Position numbers and translations under genes: made by a program
From: Aerococcus sanguinicola
GTDB taxonomy: Bacteria > Bacillota > Bacilli > Lactobacillales > Aerococcaceae
Assembly: GCF_008726925.1 (NCBI RefSeq)
Contig: NZ_VYWO01000005.1
Location: 62,001 to 126,000, forward strand
Direction of reading: 5' to 3'
Length of the DNA stretch: 64,000 bases
In this document: piece after piece, positions 53,458 to 63,243 of the stretch
Layout of the letters: every line of letters begins with the position of its first letter
Numbering within the stretch: the first letter of the stretch is position 1
Notes under the pieces: generated by a model
The model's input: only the letters and a program-made list of their open reading frames with translations
Told to the model about the DNA's origin: nothing
The model's database searches: none

Positions 53458-56037
53458 CTATCTTGGTCTTCCAAAACCATAAAAGTGTGATTTCCAATAT
53501 TTTGAATTTATTGATGTGTATTGAATTGGATCTCCTGCGTGAATCATCATTCCGTTACCTGCGTATATTCCTACGTGAGATATTGGAGTTCCACTGTTAT
53601 ATGTTGAGTGGAAAAATATAATATCTCCAGGTTGAGCTTCACTTGGACTTACTGGATTACAATAGTCTTTGTATATTCTCCATGCAGTTGTTCTTGGCAT
53701 TCTCTTTACACCAGACTTTGTAAATGACCAACATACAAAACCTGAACAGTCAAAGTTAGATGGTCCACTTGCTCCAAACACATATCTTTTGCCTATATGT
53801 TTTTCTGCTTCATTAAAAAGATCCTTTGCAGTAGCTGAATCAAAAGCAAGACCAGGATTTCCAAAGTTTGGATTATCTACTATTTCTCCTAAGTCCCCAT
53901 TACCTGATCCAAAAACATCTCCCATATTTCCCTTAGCTTCAAGAAGAGCTTCATAATGAACTACATTGTCTGGATAATCTTTAAATATTTCCCTAACAAC
54001 TTCATCCATTTCTTTTTTCTTTAAAGTTACAATTAACTTTTTATATTCGTACTCTTCTTTTTCATAGCTAGTATAAGGATTACCACGACTATCATATCTT
54101 GTTCTTGCTACTGTTCTTGTTCTAATTTCAATTTCTTCCTTAAAATCAAGCTTATACATCTTATCGAAAAGATCTTTTAAAATTCCTTTTACTTCAGATG
54201 CTGATTTTACTTCTCCACATCTTGAAGTTATATAGGATAAAAGTTCATGGGTATTATGACCAATTTCTCCTTCTTTGTTTATGATATATTCGTCATATCC
54301 AGGATGACTTGTTTTCACACTTTCGATTTGTGATTGTAGGTCATACTCCATTGATGAAAATTCTTGATTAACTTCACTTAGAACTGTATCTTGTGATAGG
54401 TATGTTGTTGTCATTACTGAGTTTACAGAGTTACTTAATCCACTCATACCAACACTTCCACCACCAATCATGATTGATAGCATAAGACCTAGTCCTATTA
54501 CTAGAAATAGAACCATCTTACTTTTTCTTACGATTAGCTCTTTAGAAGCCTTACCTAAACTTAAAATAGCTTTTTTAACCCTATCTACAAGTCTTGTTTC
54601 GTGCTTTTTAGCTATCATGCTCTTCATTTGTTTTCTCTGGTAAAACTTTTTAAATCTATTTTTCTTTATATAGGCATCTGACTTTTTTAAATCTTCCAAG
54701 CTACTTTTAAACTCCAACTTGCTTTTTCTCTTTCTTATTTTCTTATCAAGTTTAGATAGCTTTTTTAAGGACTTTTTCTTTTTGTCTAACTTATACTTCC
54801 TTATTCCATGCTGGAGTTTAGAGCTTACATTAGCGACTTTTTCTCCAGATTCTACACCAGTATTGTCAGATCCTGAACTTAGATAATCTCTCACTAACTC
54901 TGATGACTTAGCTCCAGATAATAAAACCCCAGAAGATAGACTTCCTTTAGTTTTGTTTTTTAAGATATTATCCTTTAGCTTACTTTTAGACTTTTCAAGC
55001 TCTCCAATCTTTTTATCTGAGATAAAGTCTTTAACATCTTGTGTCTTCTTAGAATCTTTCGTTGTAACTTTCTTCGATTCATTTTTTAAGTTATCAATTT
55101 TCTTGCGAGTAAATTTATCACTTTCATAATTTTTTCTCTTATAGTAAGTCTTCTTTTTATTAACTTTCTTTTGTTCTGAAGATTTAAGGCTTGTTTCTTT
55201 TTCATCCTTTATAAATTCTTGATTATTGTCTTTAAGCTCAGAATTGTCAAAAGTCTTATCTGTATCAACTTCGCTTGGCTTATTTTCTTTATCTATCTCT
55301 TTAGAAATTTTTTCCTTATCTCTAAACTTCTTTTCTTGATAAAGTTTCTGCTTTTGCTTTTTATCAATATTAGTATTACTTTCGTTCTTACTTACTTCAT
55401 CTTTAACAAGCTTATCTTTTCTATATATTCTCTTACTTTTCTTTGCTTCGATAGGTTTATCTTCGCTTGTGTGGATTCGCTTAGACTCTCTCTCTTTAAT
55501 TTTGTCTTGGAATTTATCCTTACTATGGATAAGTTTATCCTCATAATTTTTAAGAACTTGTCTTTTACTTGATGCCTTCTTATTGCTTTTTTGTTGAGCC
55601 TTAGCTGAAATATCATCTGTTGTTAATTTATTAGAATTAATATTTCTACTGTTTTCACTATCAAAATCAACTTTTTTAAAGTCTACATCTAACTCTTCAT
55701 CAAGTTTAAAGCTTTCATCTGTCCTTATTTCAAGATTAGCTTGTTTTGTTTCTTCAACCTTATCCTTATTATCTAAAACTTCTTTTCTAATTCTTTCCTT
55801 ATTTTTAGACTTCTGATAATCTTTTAGTTTATCTTGTTTTTGATCTTTAGCTGATACATTCTCTTGAATAAGTTTAGATTCTTTTTCTGAAATTTTATCT
55901 CCGAACCTATCCTTAGTCTTAATAATTTTATTGGTATAATCATCTGAATGAACAAGTTTACTATCAATATTCTTTTCAGGAGCGTCCCTATTTCGTATAA
56001 TTTTCTTTTGAAAATCTTTTTTTAGTTTTTTATCCAT
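53458..56037 (-). CDS. CD1108-like protein with NlpC/P60 peptidoglycan hydrolase
   Basis: 859 residues. The first 480 are extremely rich in Lys, Asp and Ser and probably disordered in the cytoplasm; a membrane helix follows (about 518-542, 'MVLFLVIGLGLMLSIMIGG'), an outer linker, and a C-terminal NlpC/P60 domain with Cys in SNFDCSGFVCW (near 764) and His in ISHVGIYAG (near 819). It cuts cell-wall peptides to let the transfer channel pass, as in CTn systems. It follows the virB4 exon 2 by seven bases. Confidence 0.88.
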   Translation of the reverse strand: MDKKLKKDFQKKIIRNRDAPEKNIDSKLVHSDDYTNKIIKTKDRFGDKISEKESKLIQENVSAKDQKQDKLKDYQKSKNKERIRKEVLDNKDKVEETKQANLEIRTDESFKLDEELDVDFKKVDFDSENSRNINSNKLTTDDISAKAQQKSNKKASSKRQVLKNYEDKLIHSKDKFQDKIKERESKRIHTSEDKPIEAKKSKRIYRKDKLVKDEVSKNESNTNIDKKQKQKLYQEKKFRDKEKISKEIDKENKPSEVDTDKTFDNSELKDNNQEFIKDEKETSLKSSEQKKVNKKKTYYKRKNYESDKFTRKKIDNLKNESKKVTTKDSKKTQDVKDFISDKKIGELEKSKSKLKDNILKNKTKGSLSSGVLLSGAKSSELVRDYLSSGSDNTGVESGEKVANVSSKLQHGIRKYKLDKKKKSLKKLSKLDKKIRKRKSKLEFKSSLEDLKKSDAYIKKNRFKKFYQRKQMKSMIAKKHETRLVDRVKKAILSLGKASKELIVRKSKMVLFLVIGLGLMLSIMIGGGSVGMSGLSNSVNSVMTTTYLSQDTVLSEVNQEFSSMEYDLQSQIESVKTSHPGYDEYIINKEGEIGHNTHELLSYITSRCGEVKSASEVKGILKDLFDKMYKLDFKEEIEIRTRTVARTRYDSRGNPYTSYEKEEYEYKKLIVTLKKKEMDEVVREIFKDYPDNVVHYEALLEAKGNMGDVFGSGNGDLGEIVDNPNFGNPGLAFDSATAKDLFNEAEKHIGKRYVFGASGPSNFDCSGFVCWSFTKSGVKRMPRTTAWRIYKDYCNPVSPSEAQPGDIIFFHSTYNSGTPISHVGIYAGNGMMIHAGDPIQYTSINSKYWKSHFYGFGRPR

Positions 56038-56044
56038 ATCACAC

Positions 56045-56305
56045 CTACTTAGCTTCTTCTGGTTTTGTTGTCATTAGCTTATATAGCATGGTATCTTTAG
56101 GAAATTTATCTATAAAGGGAACAATAGTATTCCCGAAGAATAATAGTCCCTCACCTGCGTTTGAATTAGTAATATAGTTTAACTGATAAGGCGATATTTT
56201 TAATTTCTTAGCAAGTATATCTCTATCTCCAGATGCTTGATTTAACATTAGAACAAAGTCTGTATTATCAAAGATATTTTCAATTTCCTGACTTGTTAAA
56301 AGGTC
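56045..56305 (-). CDS. VirB4-like ATPase, exon 2
   Basis: C-terminal 86 residues of the protein at 58741-60903. It begins 'DLLTSQEIENIFDNTDFVLMLNQASGDRDILAKKLKI' and ends 'DTMLYKLMTTKPEEAK', both standard for these VirB4 proteins. The first base is set by the intron end at 56306; the joined frame is exact and gives 807 residues, the usual size of the family. Readings that begin upstream at 56413 translate intron domains V and VI. Confidence 0.87.
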   Translation of the reverse strand, partial: DLLTSQEIENIFDNTDFVLMLNQASGDRDILAKKLKISPYQLNYITNSNAGEGLLFFGNTIVPFIDKFPKDTMLYKLMTTKPEEAK

Positions 56306-56361
56306 GGCGGGTAGGGCAAAGGCGCCTACTACAAAGTAGCGGTTTCCTAGACCCTCCCACA

Positions 56362-56395
56362 GAACCGAACGTACCCCTCTCGAGGTATTCGGCTC
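56362..56395 (-). ncRNA. Domain V of the second intron
   Basis: 34-nt hairpin, GAGCCG at the 5' side, CGGTTC at the 3' side; group II catalytic core. Confidence 0.85.
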
Positions 56396-56419
56396 CCCAT
56401 TAGTAATTAACATATTAGT

Positions 56420-58210
56420 TTAGTGTTCATGTATTTCTTTATGACACTTGTTACAGACTACAAGTGTTTTTCTTCTTTTCTCTTTCATTGCTTGTTCCCA
56501 ATTGGAATCGCCTAAGTCTTTTAGGTTCTTAACCACATGAACCTCATAGAGTTCAGCATTTTTACAACCACACAATTCGCAGGTTTTGGCATTCAATCTC
56601 TGTCTAATAGTCGTTTTCCAATTAAATTTCTTTCTAACGAAAATTATATCTTCAACCTTTCCACCTTTGCAGTCTGCTATTTTAACGGGCTTCACACGTT
56701 TTGTTCCTGCTTTTGTTTCATAGGGTACAGACCATGTTTTCCCGTCCTTATACTTATTTATGATTTTGCGAATGCTTGTTTTATGCTTGTTTGCTATGGT
56801 TTTTAAGCAACTATATTCCATGAGATAACAAAAGTAGTCTAATGTATGATAGTCAACTGCTAATTTGTAATAATTACATAAACCTCTAGCTTCTGCATTA
56901 TAATGCTCCACAATTTCAGAATCAGATAAGTTTAAAAGTCCTGCACGATGTATTGGATGAATTTCACCATTTTCTTTTTGGCGTATAACTCCTTTATCAA
57001 ACATAAATTTTTCTATTTTGTCTGAGTGGGGAATTGTAAGGGCAACTTTCATATGCAAGGTTCGAGATTGTCGCCATTTTCCATTTTTCATTTTATGCCC
57101 TTTGACTTGTTTGTTTCTTCTTACTGAAATATCGTATCCTAAAAACCTAACTTTCTCAGAGCTATGAGTGATAAGGGTCTTTTCTTCGCTTAATGTAAGC
57201 TTTAGTTCCTCATCTAAAAATTTGGCGATTTCTTCTTTTAAATCCTTGCAATCTTCTTTTGTACCACAAACTCCAACTAACCAGTCATCAGCGTATCTAA
57301 CAAAGGTAAATCTTTTGTTATCTTTATTTTTACAAGGTAAAGTTCTTAATGACTTCTTTTGCTCCTTGTATTGCTTTATTAATTCCTGTCTTTCTTCTTC
57401 GTCCGTGGTATTGTCTATCCAATAGGACAAACGTTTCATTTCTTTATCCACTTCATGGTATTTAGGGCTTTTATATGCTGAACTTGGCTTATCAAAATGA
57501 GTACTTATTTCATCAAACTTTTTATCAAGTTCATTAAGGTAGATATTCGCTAAAATTGGTGCACATATTGAACCTTGGGGTGCTCCACTATAGGTTGCAT
57601 TGTATTGCCAATTTTCAATATAGCCTGCCTTTAAGAATTGACGTATTATGTTTAAAAATTTGCTATCTTTAATTTTCCTGCCAAGTATTTCTATTAACTT
57701 GTTGTGGTTGATATTATCAAAACAACCTTTAATATCTCCTTCTATGAACCACACTACACCTGTAAATTCAGTTTTAATCTGCTTTAATGCTGTATGACAG
57801 CTTTTTCCAGGTCTAAATCCATGTGAGTTTTTGTGAAATATTGGTTCATAGATAGCTTCCAGTATCATTCTGACTACTTCTTGCAACAATTTGTCCCTAA
57901 ATGTTGGTATGCCCAATGGACGCAATTTACCATTTTGCTTTGGTATATATTCTCGTCTTACCGGTTTTGCTTTATAGCTACCATCTTTAAGTGAATTAAT
58001 CAACTCTTGAACGTATTCGTTACTGAATCCATCTGCTGTATCTTCATCGATACCTTTTGTTGTTGCTCCTTTGTTTGCATAAAGATTTTGGTAGGCAGCG
58101 TGGTAAATATCTTCACGAAGCAAGTATCTGTAAATCCTCGTAAACACGCCATCTACATATTTTGTTGAACACTTTTCTATACGCTCTAAAATTTCAAATG
58201 TTGGTTTCAT
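56420..58210 (-). CDS. ltrA: Group II intron reverse transcriptase/maturase with HNH endonuclease
   Basis: 596 residues, ATG 58210 after GGAGG. RT blocks 'VRREYIPKQNGKLRPLGIPT', 'FIEGDIKGCFDNINHNKL', 'YSGAPQGSICAPILANIYL' and the catalytic 'FVRYADDWLVGV', followed by the X domain and an HNH nuclease 'CELCGCKNAELYEVHVV...LVVCNKCHKEIHEH'. It differs clearly from the first maturase and has a long insert between RT blocks 4 and 5, so the two introns did not arise by recent copying. Intact. Confidence 0.93.
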   Translation of the reverse strand: MKPTFEILERIEKCSTKYVDGVFTRIYRYLLREDIYHAAYQNLYANKGATTKGIDEDTADGFSNEYVQELINSLKDGSYKAKPVRREYIPKQNGKLRPLGIPTFRDKLLQEVVRMILEAIYEPIFHKNSHGFRPGKSCHTALKQIKTEFTGVVWFIEGDIKGCFDNINHNKLIEILGRKIKDSKFLNIIRQFLKAGYIENWQYNATYSGAPQGSICAPILANIYLNELDKKFDEISTHFDKPSSAYKSPKYHEVDKEMKRLSYWIDNTTDEEERQELIKQYKEQKKSLRTLPCKNKDNKRFTFVRYADDWLVGVCGTKEDCKDLKEEIAKFLDEELKLTLSEEKTLITHSSEKVRFLGYDISVRRNKQVKGHKMKNGKWRQSRTLHMKVALTIPHSDKIEKFMFDKGVIRQKENGEIHPIHRAGLLNLSDSEIVEHYNAEARGLCNYYKLAVDYHTLDYFCYLMEYSCLKTIANKHKTSIRKIINKYKDGKTWSVPYETKAGTKRVKPVKIADCKGGKVEDIIFVRKKFNWKTTIRQRLNAKTCELCGCKNAELYEVHVVKNLKDLGDSNWEQAMKEKRRKTLVVCNKCHKEIHEH

Positions 58211-58740
58211 TGAGGTTTCTCCTCCCTTTCATTTTTCTGTTTTAGAATTTACTAACTAGTTCCCTTCGCCATGTAAGAGTTATTAACTCTCTCGGACTAC
58301 TATGGAACTTCCGTTGCCATATCAAACAAATATGTCTGACTTAGGCAATCCCCAGTTAATGTTGTGTATAGGTCGTTGAAGATTGTCGGATATGCTTTCG
58401 GTCTGTTATGACATGTTCTCATGCCTGTTTCATAACTTTCTTGATAGTTACAATGCCGTAAAAGATGACATTGTAGTGTTATAACTAGGGTTTCAGGACT
58501 TTTACCCTAACCTGCAAAAAACAGGAACTTAGACCTCACATTCGATAAATTCAATCTTATCCTCATATCTTCTTATCATCGGGAAACAGTCGCACCTAAA
58601 GTCCTTCGGTGACTAATCCCTTAACTGTCATGCTTTGGTCCCGTGAAAGTTTCCTTTCAATCGGTAAGACAGTTTGATTTGCACACTATCGTATGCAGTA
58701 GCACCTACGCTACTTTACACAACACCCTATCTGGGCGCAC

Positions 58741-60903
58741 TTTTACGTTTTGAGTTATGCCTGTTGGAATACCGCCCCATTTTCTAAATCTTTTCCAGAT
58801 TTCTACTGAATATGAAGCAGTTTGTGGGTCTTTTAATAAAAGGTGGAACTCATCTATATAGTATCTTGTAGACTTGCTTCCTCTATTAAGGGAAACCTTG
58901 TTCCAAACTTGGTCTTGAATTACAAGCATACCTATTTTTTTAAGTTGTGTTCCTAGCTCTTTTATATCAAAACAGAGCAATTGCCTATTTAGGTCAACAT
59001 TTGACCTATTATTAAATACATTAAGACTTCCCTTAACATAAATTTCCATTTCTGTTGCTAGTTTTCTACCAACTCCCTCTTCTTGGGATAGGAGCATATC
59101 GTATAAATCTCCTAATATAGGCATATTTTCTGGTTTTGGGTCTTCAAAATATTTTTGATATATCTTTGGTAAGCACCTATCTATAACAGATTTTTCTGCA
59201 GCAGTAAGACCAGATCCTCCTACTACAAGTTCAAGCATAGACATTATGAAGTTCGCCTTATCCTTTAAAGGTGCGTCCCCATCTCCATAGTTCATATTTA
59301 TATCTAGTGGATTTAGGTAGTCCTTTGACTTTGCCGAAACTTTAATAACTTCTCCATTAAATTGTTTTACAAGGTTTGAATACTCGCCTTCAGGATCACA
59401 AATAATTACATCATCATCTGTGACAAGAATTGCATTTGCCATCTCTCTTTTTGCCGAGAAAGATTTACCAGAACCTGGTGTTCCTAATATTAGTCCGTTA
59501 GGATTCTTTAGTTTCTTCCTATCTGCCATAATCAAGTTTTGGCTAAGGGCATTTAAGCCATAATACAAGGAATTTGCCGAATCAATAAATAGCTCTTCTG
59601 TTGTAAAAGGCATAAATACTGCCGTTGATGATGAAGTTAAAAATCTTTTTATCTCGACTTGGTTAACTCCTAGAGGTAAGACAGAAACAAGTCCTTGTTC
59701 TTGTTGATGAGATAATCTTTTTACCTGACAATTATGTCTGTTAGCAATTGATGAGATTTGAGCAATAGTATTTTCTAATTTTTGATTAGTCCTAGCAAAA
59801 TTCATCATTACTATGGTAACTACAAAGAGCCTTTCATCTCTATTTTGTAAGTCAGATAACATGGACTTAACATCCGCACCAAAAGTATTTATATCTGAAG
59901 GAATAATATCCATATCATATCCAGCACGAACTGCTTTCTTTTGTTCTTCAATTTTCATTCTATCCAGGTCTGTGTTTTTTCTCTTAATGAGTTTAATAGC
60001 TTCTGCTTGTTCAACTACATCTATATGAAAAGCTACATAAATATTGTCATCAATATCTAAAAACTCAGATAACATTCTGTCTGATAACTCACTTGCAAGT
60101 ATTTGAAAATGGCTTACTGCTCCAATGAATTTCCCAAATTTAAAATTATTTGCTGGTGCAAAATTAAAGATCTTGGGAGTTATATGTGATTTTGTAGACT
60201 CTTTCTTCTTCAAATCTTTATATGAAAAATCAAAGTTCTTGTCTGGATTTAACATATCGTGAACAAGTCTTAGTCTTTCTTCACCATAAAGACTTTCTGC
60301 TCTTACTCCCATAGATTTAAAGTTAGATAAAATATCCACTTCAAGTCTATTTAACTTTGCCCTTGCTTGCTCTAGGTTATCGGCTTCTGTTGTAAAGGTT
60401 ATATACTTCATCTTTTTAAGTCCGTTATTGCCTTTTGCAAGTTGAAGCTTTAACATCTCCCTAAACTCTTTTCTTACATCGTCATAGAAATCTCCCTTGT
60501 CAGCAATTTTAATTGCATCTTGTAGGTCTTTATTTCTTCCTAATTGATTTACATATGAAAGTTCAATGTGGACACTTGGATCAAAAGAATTTAAAAAGTT
60601 GGCAAATTGGTTAAAGATTAAATCTCTATCTTCTTCCAATGCCAACTGGTAATTTATATCTTGAAATGAAATTGTCTTTGAATAATTTTTTTCATCTAAC
60701 TGGCAAATGCCCTCTGGTAACATTCTTATATAGGGAATTGTATCCTCAACAGTAAATCTCTTTTCCTCTTTCTTTAAAAGTACACTTAGAAGACTATTTG
60801 TTGGATCTTTCTTTGTTTTTAGCCTTCTTACTTCCTTTCTGTCTTTTTTTAATTGTTTTTCCCTTAGATTTAAGTCGCTGATTTGCTTTTTTCTTTGCTT
60901 CAA
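58741..60903 (-). CDS. VirB4-like conjugation ATPase (CD1110 type), exon 1
   Basis: 721 residues, joined to exon 2. Start TTG 60903 six bases after AAGGAGG, within the prgI gene (110-bp overlap). Walker A 'GLILGTPGSGKSFSAKREM' (about 480-500), Walker B area 'DDVIICDPEGEYSNLV', 'RYYIDEFHLLLKDPQT' and 'WGGIPTGITQNVK' before the intron. It powers the type IV secretion channel. Unspliced reading ends in 11 foreign residues. Confidence 0.9.
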
Positions 60904-61204
60904 GGTATGCCTCCTTTCTTATTCTCTTAGTTGGTTGATAAAACTTATGAAGATAGAAAAATCTAAAATATTTTTCAAAGGTTAAGGTGTCTTTTTCATA
61001 TAAGGTTATAAAAAAGATTGGCAGGGTTACTATTAACATTACAATAATTGAAACATCATTAGGTAGATATTTCTTCATAAATAAATAGGTTGGTATGCCA
61101 ATTAGTCCTGCCACCGAAAAACCTATAAGTTGTCTTTTAGTTAAGTTAAAGGCAACCTTTGTTTTAATCTTGTCCAAATCTTTTGGTATTGGTACATACG
61201 CCAT
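60794..61204 (-). CDS. PrgI-family membrane protein (VirB3-like)
   Basis: 136 residues. 'MAYVPIPKDLDKIKTKVAFNLTKRQLIGFSVAGLIGIPTYLFMKK' plus a second helix 'VSIIVMLIVTLPIFFITLYEKD' and 'FRFFYLHKFYQPTKRIR' are standard for PrgI. It is the VirB3 equivalent that docks VirB4 at the membrane, and it ends inside virB4. The Lys/Arg tail may be the overlap with the virB4 start. Confidence 0.9.
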   Translation of the reverse strand: MAYVPIPKDLDKIKTKVAFNLTKRQLIGFSVAGLIGIPTYLFMKKYLPNDVSIIVMLIVTLPIFFITLYEKDTLTFEKYFRFFYLHKFYQPTKRIRKEAYLEAKKKANQRLKSKGKTIKKRQKGSKKAKNKERSNK

Positions 61205-61205
61205 T

Positions 61206-61496
61206 TTATTCTCCCTCTACTTCTTCTTTGGAAAGTTCAAGTATATGGTCATAATTAGATGTTGTTTCTTCTTCTAGGTAGCTAATTCTTTCTTCTAATT
61301 CTTCTTGTTTTTCTTCATTTCTATCATTGTATTCTCCTTGATACATAACAAATTCATTGTGACATCTTCCAAGTCTATTTATTCTTTTCTTTAAGTTTCT
61401 AATCTCTTCATTTCTTTTTTTCTCTTTTAAGATTTCATAAGTTCCTCCCAATAAAATTCCAAGTCCTAATAAAGCACAATTTTTCTTTTTTAACAT
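61206..61496 (-). CDS. Small membrane-anchored coiled-coil protein
   Basis: 96 residues: a short N-terminal helix (CALLGLGILLGGTYEIL) then an acidic coiled coil. Not named by me; in this position related elements carry small unnamed proteins. GGAGG before ATG 61496; one base separates it from prgI. Confidence 0.65.
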   Translation of the reverse strand: MLKKKNCALLGLGILLGGTYEILKEKKRNEEIRNLKKRINRLGRCHNEFVMYQGEYNDRNEEKQEELEERISYLEEETTSNYDHILELSKEEVEGE

Positions 61497-61505
61497 TTAT
61501 TCCTC

Positions 61506-62369
61506 CTAGTGCGTATTCATAATACTTTTTGCAACTGTCCCACTCTTAAACATCATAAGTCCAAGTAGTAGAGCATATCCTAATATACTAAACAAGCTTG
61601 CGTGAATATCTGTAACCTGTACCGTCCTTATTAAAACGGTGTAGATACCTAAACATACCATCAAAAACAAACCTTGTAGTCCCAAGGCAAAAAGTCCCTT
61701 GATATAATTTGTTCCAATCTGACCCCACTCTTTATTTCCCATAGTCGCAAATGGTATGGATGATACTGATGAGTAGACATATATTTCAAACATACGCCCA
61801 TATACTATTAATGTTATAACTAGTGAAATTCCTTGAATTGCAATCCTCACTAGGCTTGTTTCAACTAATATCATTATTAATGCACCAACATCTTTTTCTT
61901 TTAATGTATCAACCATTGCAACTATCTGATCTCCTGAAACAGTGGCAGAAGTAGTGATTACCCCTGCCGCTTTGTTTACAAGATTTTGTGCCACATCAAA
62001 GACTGCCATTGAAAATTCAAAGGCATGGCCTGCAAGGTAGACTGCTATAAACATTTTTATAATGTATTTGAAAAACTCAAAAGTATCTGTATCGTGCATA
62101 TTATTCTTTTGCATAACCATATTTATGAGTTCAATACATAAAACTGCTGTTATAATAAGACCTGCTATTGGAACAATCACATTGTCATTAATGTTTTTTA
62201 TGAAGTTATATACTTCTCCATTCCAACCCATTGGTGTCTTTCCAACATCAGTTGCAATAACTCCTACCTTGTCATTTATATCTAAGAACATGGACTCAAG
62301 ATTTGCTTTGATACCTCCGAGTAGCATATCCTTAAAAAATTCAGTTAGCTTGTCAAAGATACCAAACAT
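61506..62369 (-). CDS. VirB6/TrbL-like inner channel protein (CD1112 type)
   Basis: 287 residues with about six to seven hydrophobic helices; the opening 'MFGIFDKLTEFFKDMLLGGIKANLESMFLDIND' and the central 'YKFIKNINDNVIVPIAGLIITAVLCIELINMV'-like region match the CD1112 proteins. VirB6 equivalent of the transfer channel. AGGAG precedes the ATG; ten bases from the Maff2 gene. Confidence 0.86.
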   Translation of the reverse strand: MFGIFDKLTEFFKDMLLGGIKANLESMFLDINDKVGVIATDVGKTPMGWNGEVYNFIKNINDNVIVPIAGLIITAVLCIELINMVMQKNNMHDTDTFEFFKYIIKMFIAVYLAGHAFEFSMAVFDVAQNLVNKAAGVITTSATVSGDQIVAMVDTLKEKDVGALIMILVETSLVRIAIQGISLVITLIVYGRMFEIYVYSSVSSIPFATMGNKEWGQIGTNYIKGLFALGLQGLFLMVCLGIYTVLIRTVQVTDIHASLFSILGYALLLGLMMFKSGTVAKSIMNTH

Positions 62370-62379
62370 AGACTTTCTC

Positions 62380-62595
62380 CTAATTTAAAGCATTTGCAAG
62401 TAGTGGAATTAATTTAATACCGATTAGTACAATTCCCCCACCAGCCATAAGCTGCTTAATACCTTGAGATTTAGCACCAGGGTTATCATTACCGTAACCT
62501 TCCATTAAGTTAATAACTCCCCATGCTCCTAAACCTGCACCAATTGCAGTTACAAGTGTCTTTAAAACTCCAACTCCAGCTGTAAAAAATTCCAT
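62380..62595 (-). CDS. Maff2-family small membrane protein (VirB2-like)
   Basis: 71 residues, two helices with Gly-rich faces: 'GVGVLKTLVTAIGAGLGAWGVINLMEGYG' and 'GIKQLMAGGGIVLIGIKLIPLL'. The Maff2 family stands in place of the VirB2 pilin in Tn1549-like systems. It precedes the VirB6-like gene. Confidence 0.88.
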   Translation of the reverse strand: MEFFTAGVGVLKTLVTAIGAGLGAWGVINLMEGYGNDNPGAKSQGIKQLMAGGGIVLIGIKLIPLLANALN

Positions 62596-62596
62596 A

Positions 62597-62908
62597 TTAT
62601 TCCTCCTCGTTTTCTTTCTTATTTTCTATTTTATTTAGTGATTTAACTATAAAGTTCTTGTAGACCTTATCTCCTTTTTTGTTTTCTTTGAAATATCCAA
62701 AGACATGGATTAGATCTCCTTTTTCAAATTCTTTTGCAATTTCTACCTTTTCTCCATATAATGAGCAATTTGTATATTCTTTGCCCTTTCCATATTTTTT
62801 AACAAGAGCAAAATTTGCTACTTGAACACTTTCTCCATCTTTTTCAAATTCTGAAAATTCAGCTTCCTTAACTAAATTTGCATTTATATTTATCATTTCT
62901 CTATCCAT
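62597..62908 (-). CDS. Short SSB-like OB-fold protein
   Basis: 103 residues: 'FALVKKYGKGKEYTNCSLYGEKVEIAKEFEKGDLIHVFGYFKENKKGDKVYKNFIVKSL'. Same OB-type domain as in the 35659 gene (residues 105-180), without tail. Ribosome site AAGGAG; one base before the Maff2 gene. Probably single-strand DNA binding. Start of the visible conjugation operon. Confidence 0.75.
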   Translation of the reverse strand: MDREMININANLVKEAEFSEFEKDGESVQVANFALVKKYGKGKEYTNCSLYGEKVEIAKEFEKGDLIHVFGYFKENKKGDKVYKNFIVKSLNKIENKKENEEE

Positions 62909-62941
62909 TAATTTCTTCTCCTTAATCTATAAATTCCAATT

Positions 62942-62974
62942 AAAAAAGCGACTGAATTTATATTTCAATCGCTA
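62942..62974 (-). terminator. Terminator upstream of the SSB-like gene
   Basis: AGCGATTGAA / TTCAGTCGCT with T run on the minus strand. Downstream genes would need their own promoter or antitermination. Confidence 0.72.
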
Positions 62975-62996
62975 AATGTCTAATATATTAAATTAT

Positions 62997-63023
62997 TTAA
63001 GTGGGGCTTCTTATCCTTACCAT
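62997..63023 (-). CDS. 8-codon ORF with a strong ribosome site (possible leader)
   Basis: AGGAGG, five bases, ATG 63023, product MVRIRSPT, stop. It lies between two terminators and just before the conjugation genes; a translated leader that affects the 62942-62974 hairpin is conceivable. Confidence 0.3.
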   Translation of the reverse strand: MVRIRSPT

Positions 63024-63046
63024 TTTTACCTCCTAATTTTGAGTAT

Positions 63047-63080
63047 AAAAAAAGACGATAGAGTTTAATTATCTATCATC
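63047..63080 (-). terminator. Terminator after the phosphotransferase pair
   Basis: GATGATAGA / TCTATCGTC with one G-T pair, followed by seven T residues on the minus strand. Confidence 0.75.
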
Positions 63081-63090
63081 TCTTGCGTTC

Positions 63091-63243
63091 CTATTTAATT
63101 ATTTGGCTCGACAAACTGGGATTGTCTAAAATAGTAAAGCCGTACCGCTTACTATTTTTTCTTTTACTGCTGAAACAGTATCTTTGATTGAATGCGTCAT
63201 TAACTTGTTTCATTAAATCATATATATCCATTTGTACCACCAT
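63091..63243 (-). CDS. 50-residue protein coupled to the phosphotransferase gene
   Basis: ATG 63243 follows the stop codon TAA of the phosphotransferase gene with no gap; product begins MVVQMDIYDLMKQVNDAFNQ and ends NPSLSSQIIK. A second ATG (63231) is in frame. Not recognised. Direct stop-start adjacency suggests re-initiation, and a terminator follows its stop. Confidence 0.5.
   Translation of the reverse strand: MVVQMDIYDLMKQVNDAFNQRYCFSSKRKNSKRYGFTILDNPSLSSQIIK

Larger units (their letters stand above)
56306..58740 (-). mobile_element. Group II intron inserted in the virB4 gene
   Basis: 2435 bp. The 5' end GTGCGCC follows the AAA codon of exon 1 (58741/58740). Domain V at 56362-56395 begins GAGCCGAATAC, ends GTTCGGTTC and has the AGC triad. 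Domain VI has GGGAGGG pairing with CCCT(A)CCC, with the bulged A seven bases before the 3' end, the same spacing as in the first intron. Its ORF is a distinct maturase. Removal restores VirB4. Confidence 0.9.

Noticed and set aside
56306..56413. N-terminal 36 residues of a 122-residue frame ahead of virB4 exon 2
   Set aside because: They translate intron domains V and VI; the protein part begins with Asp at 56305.
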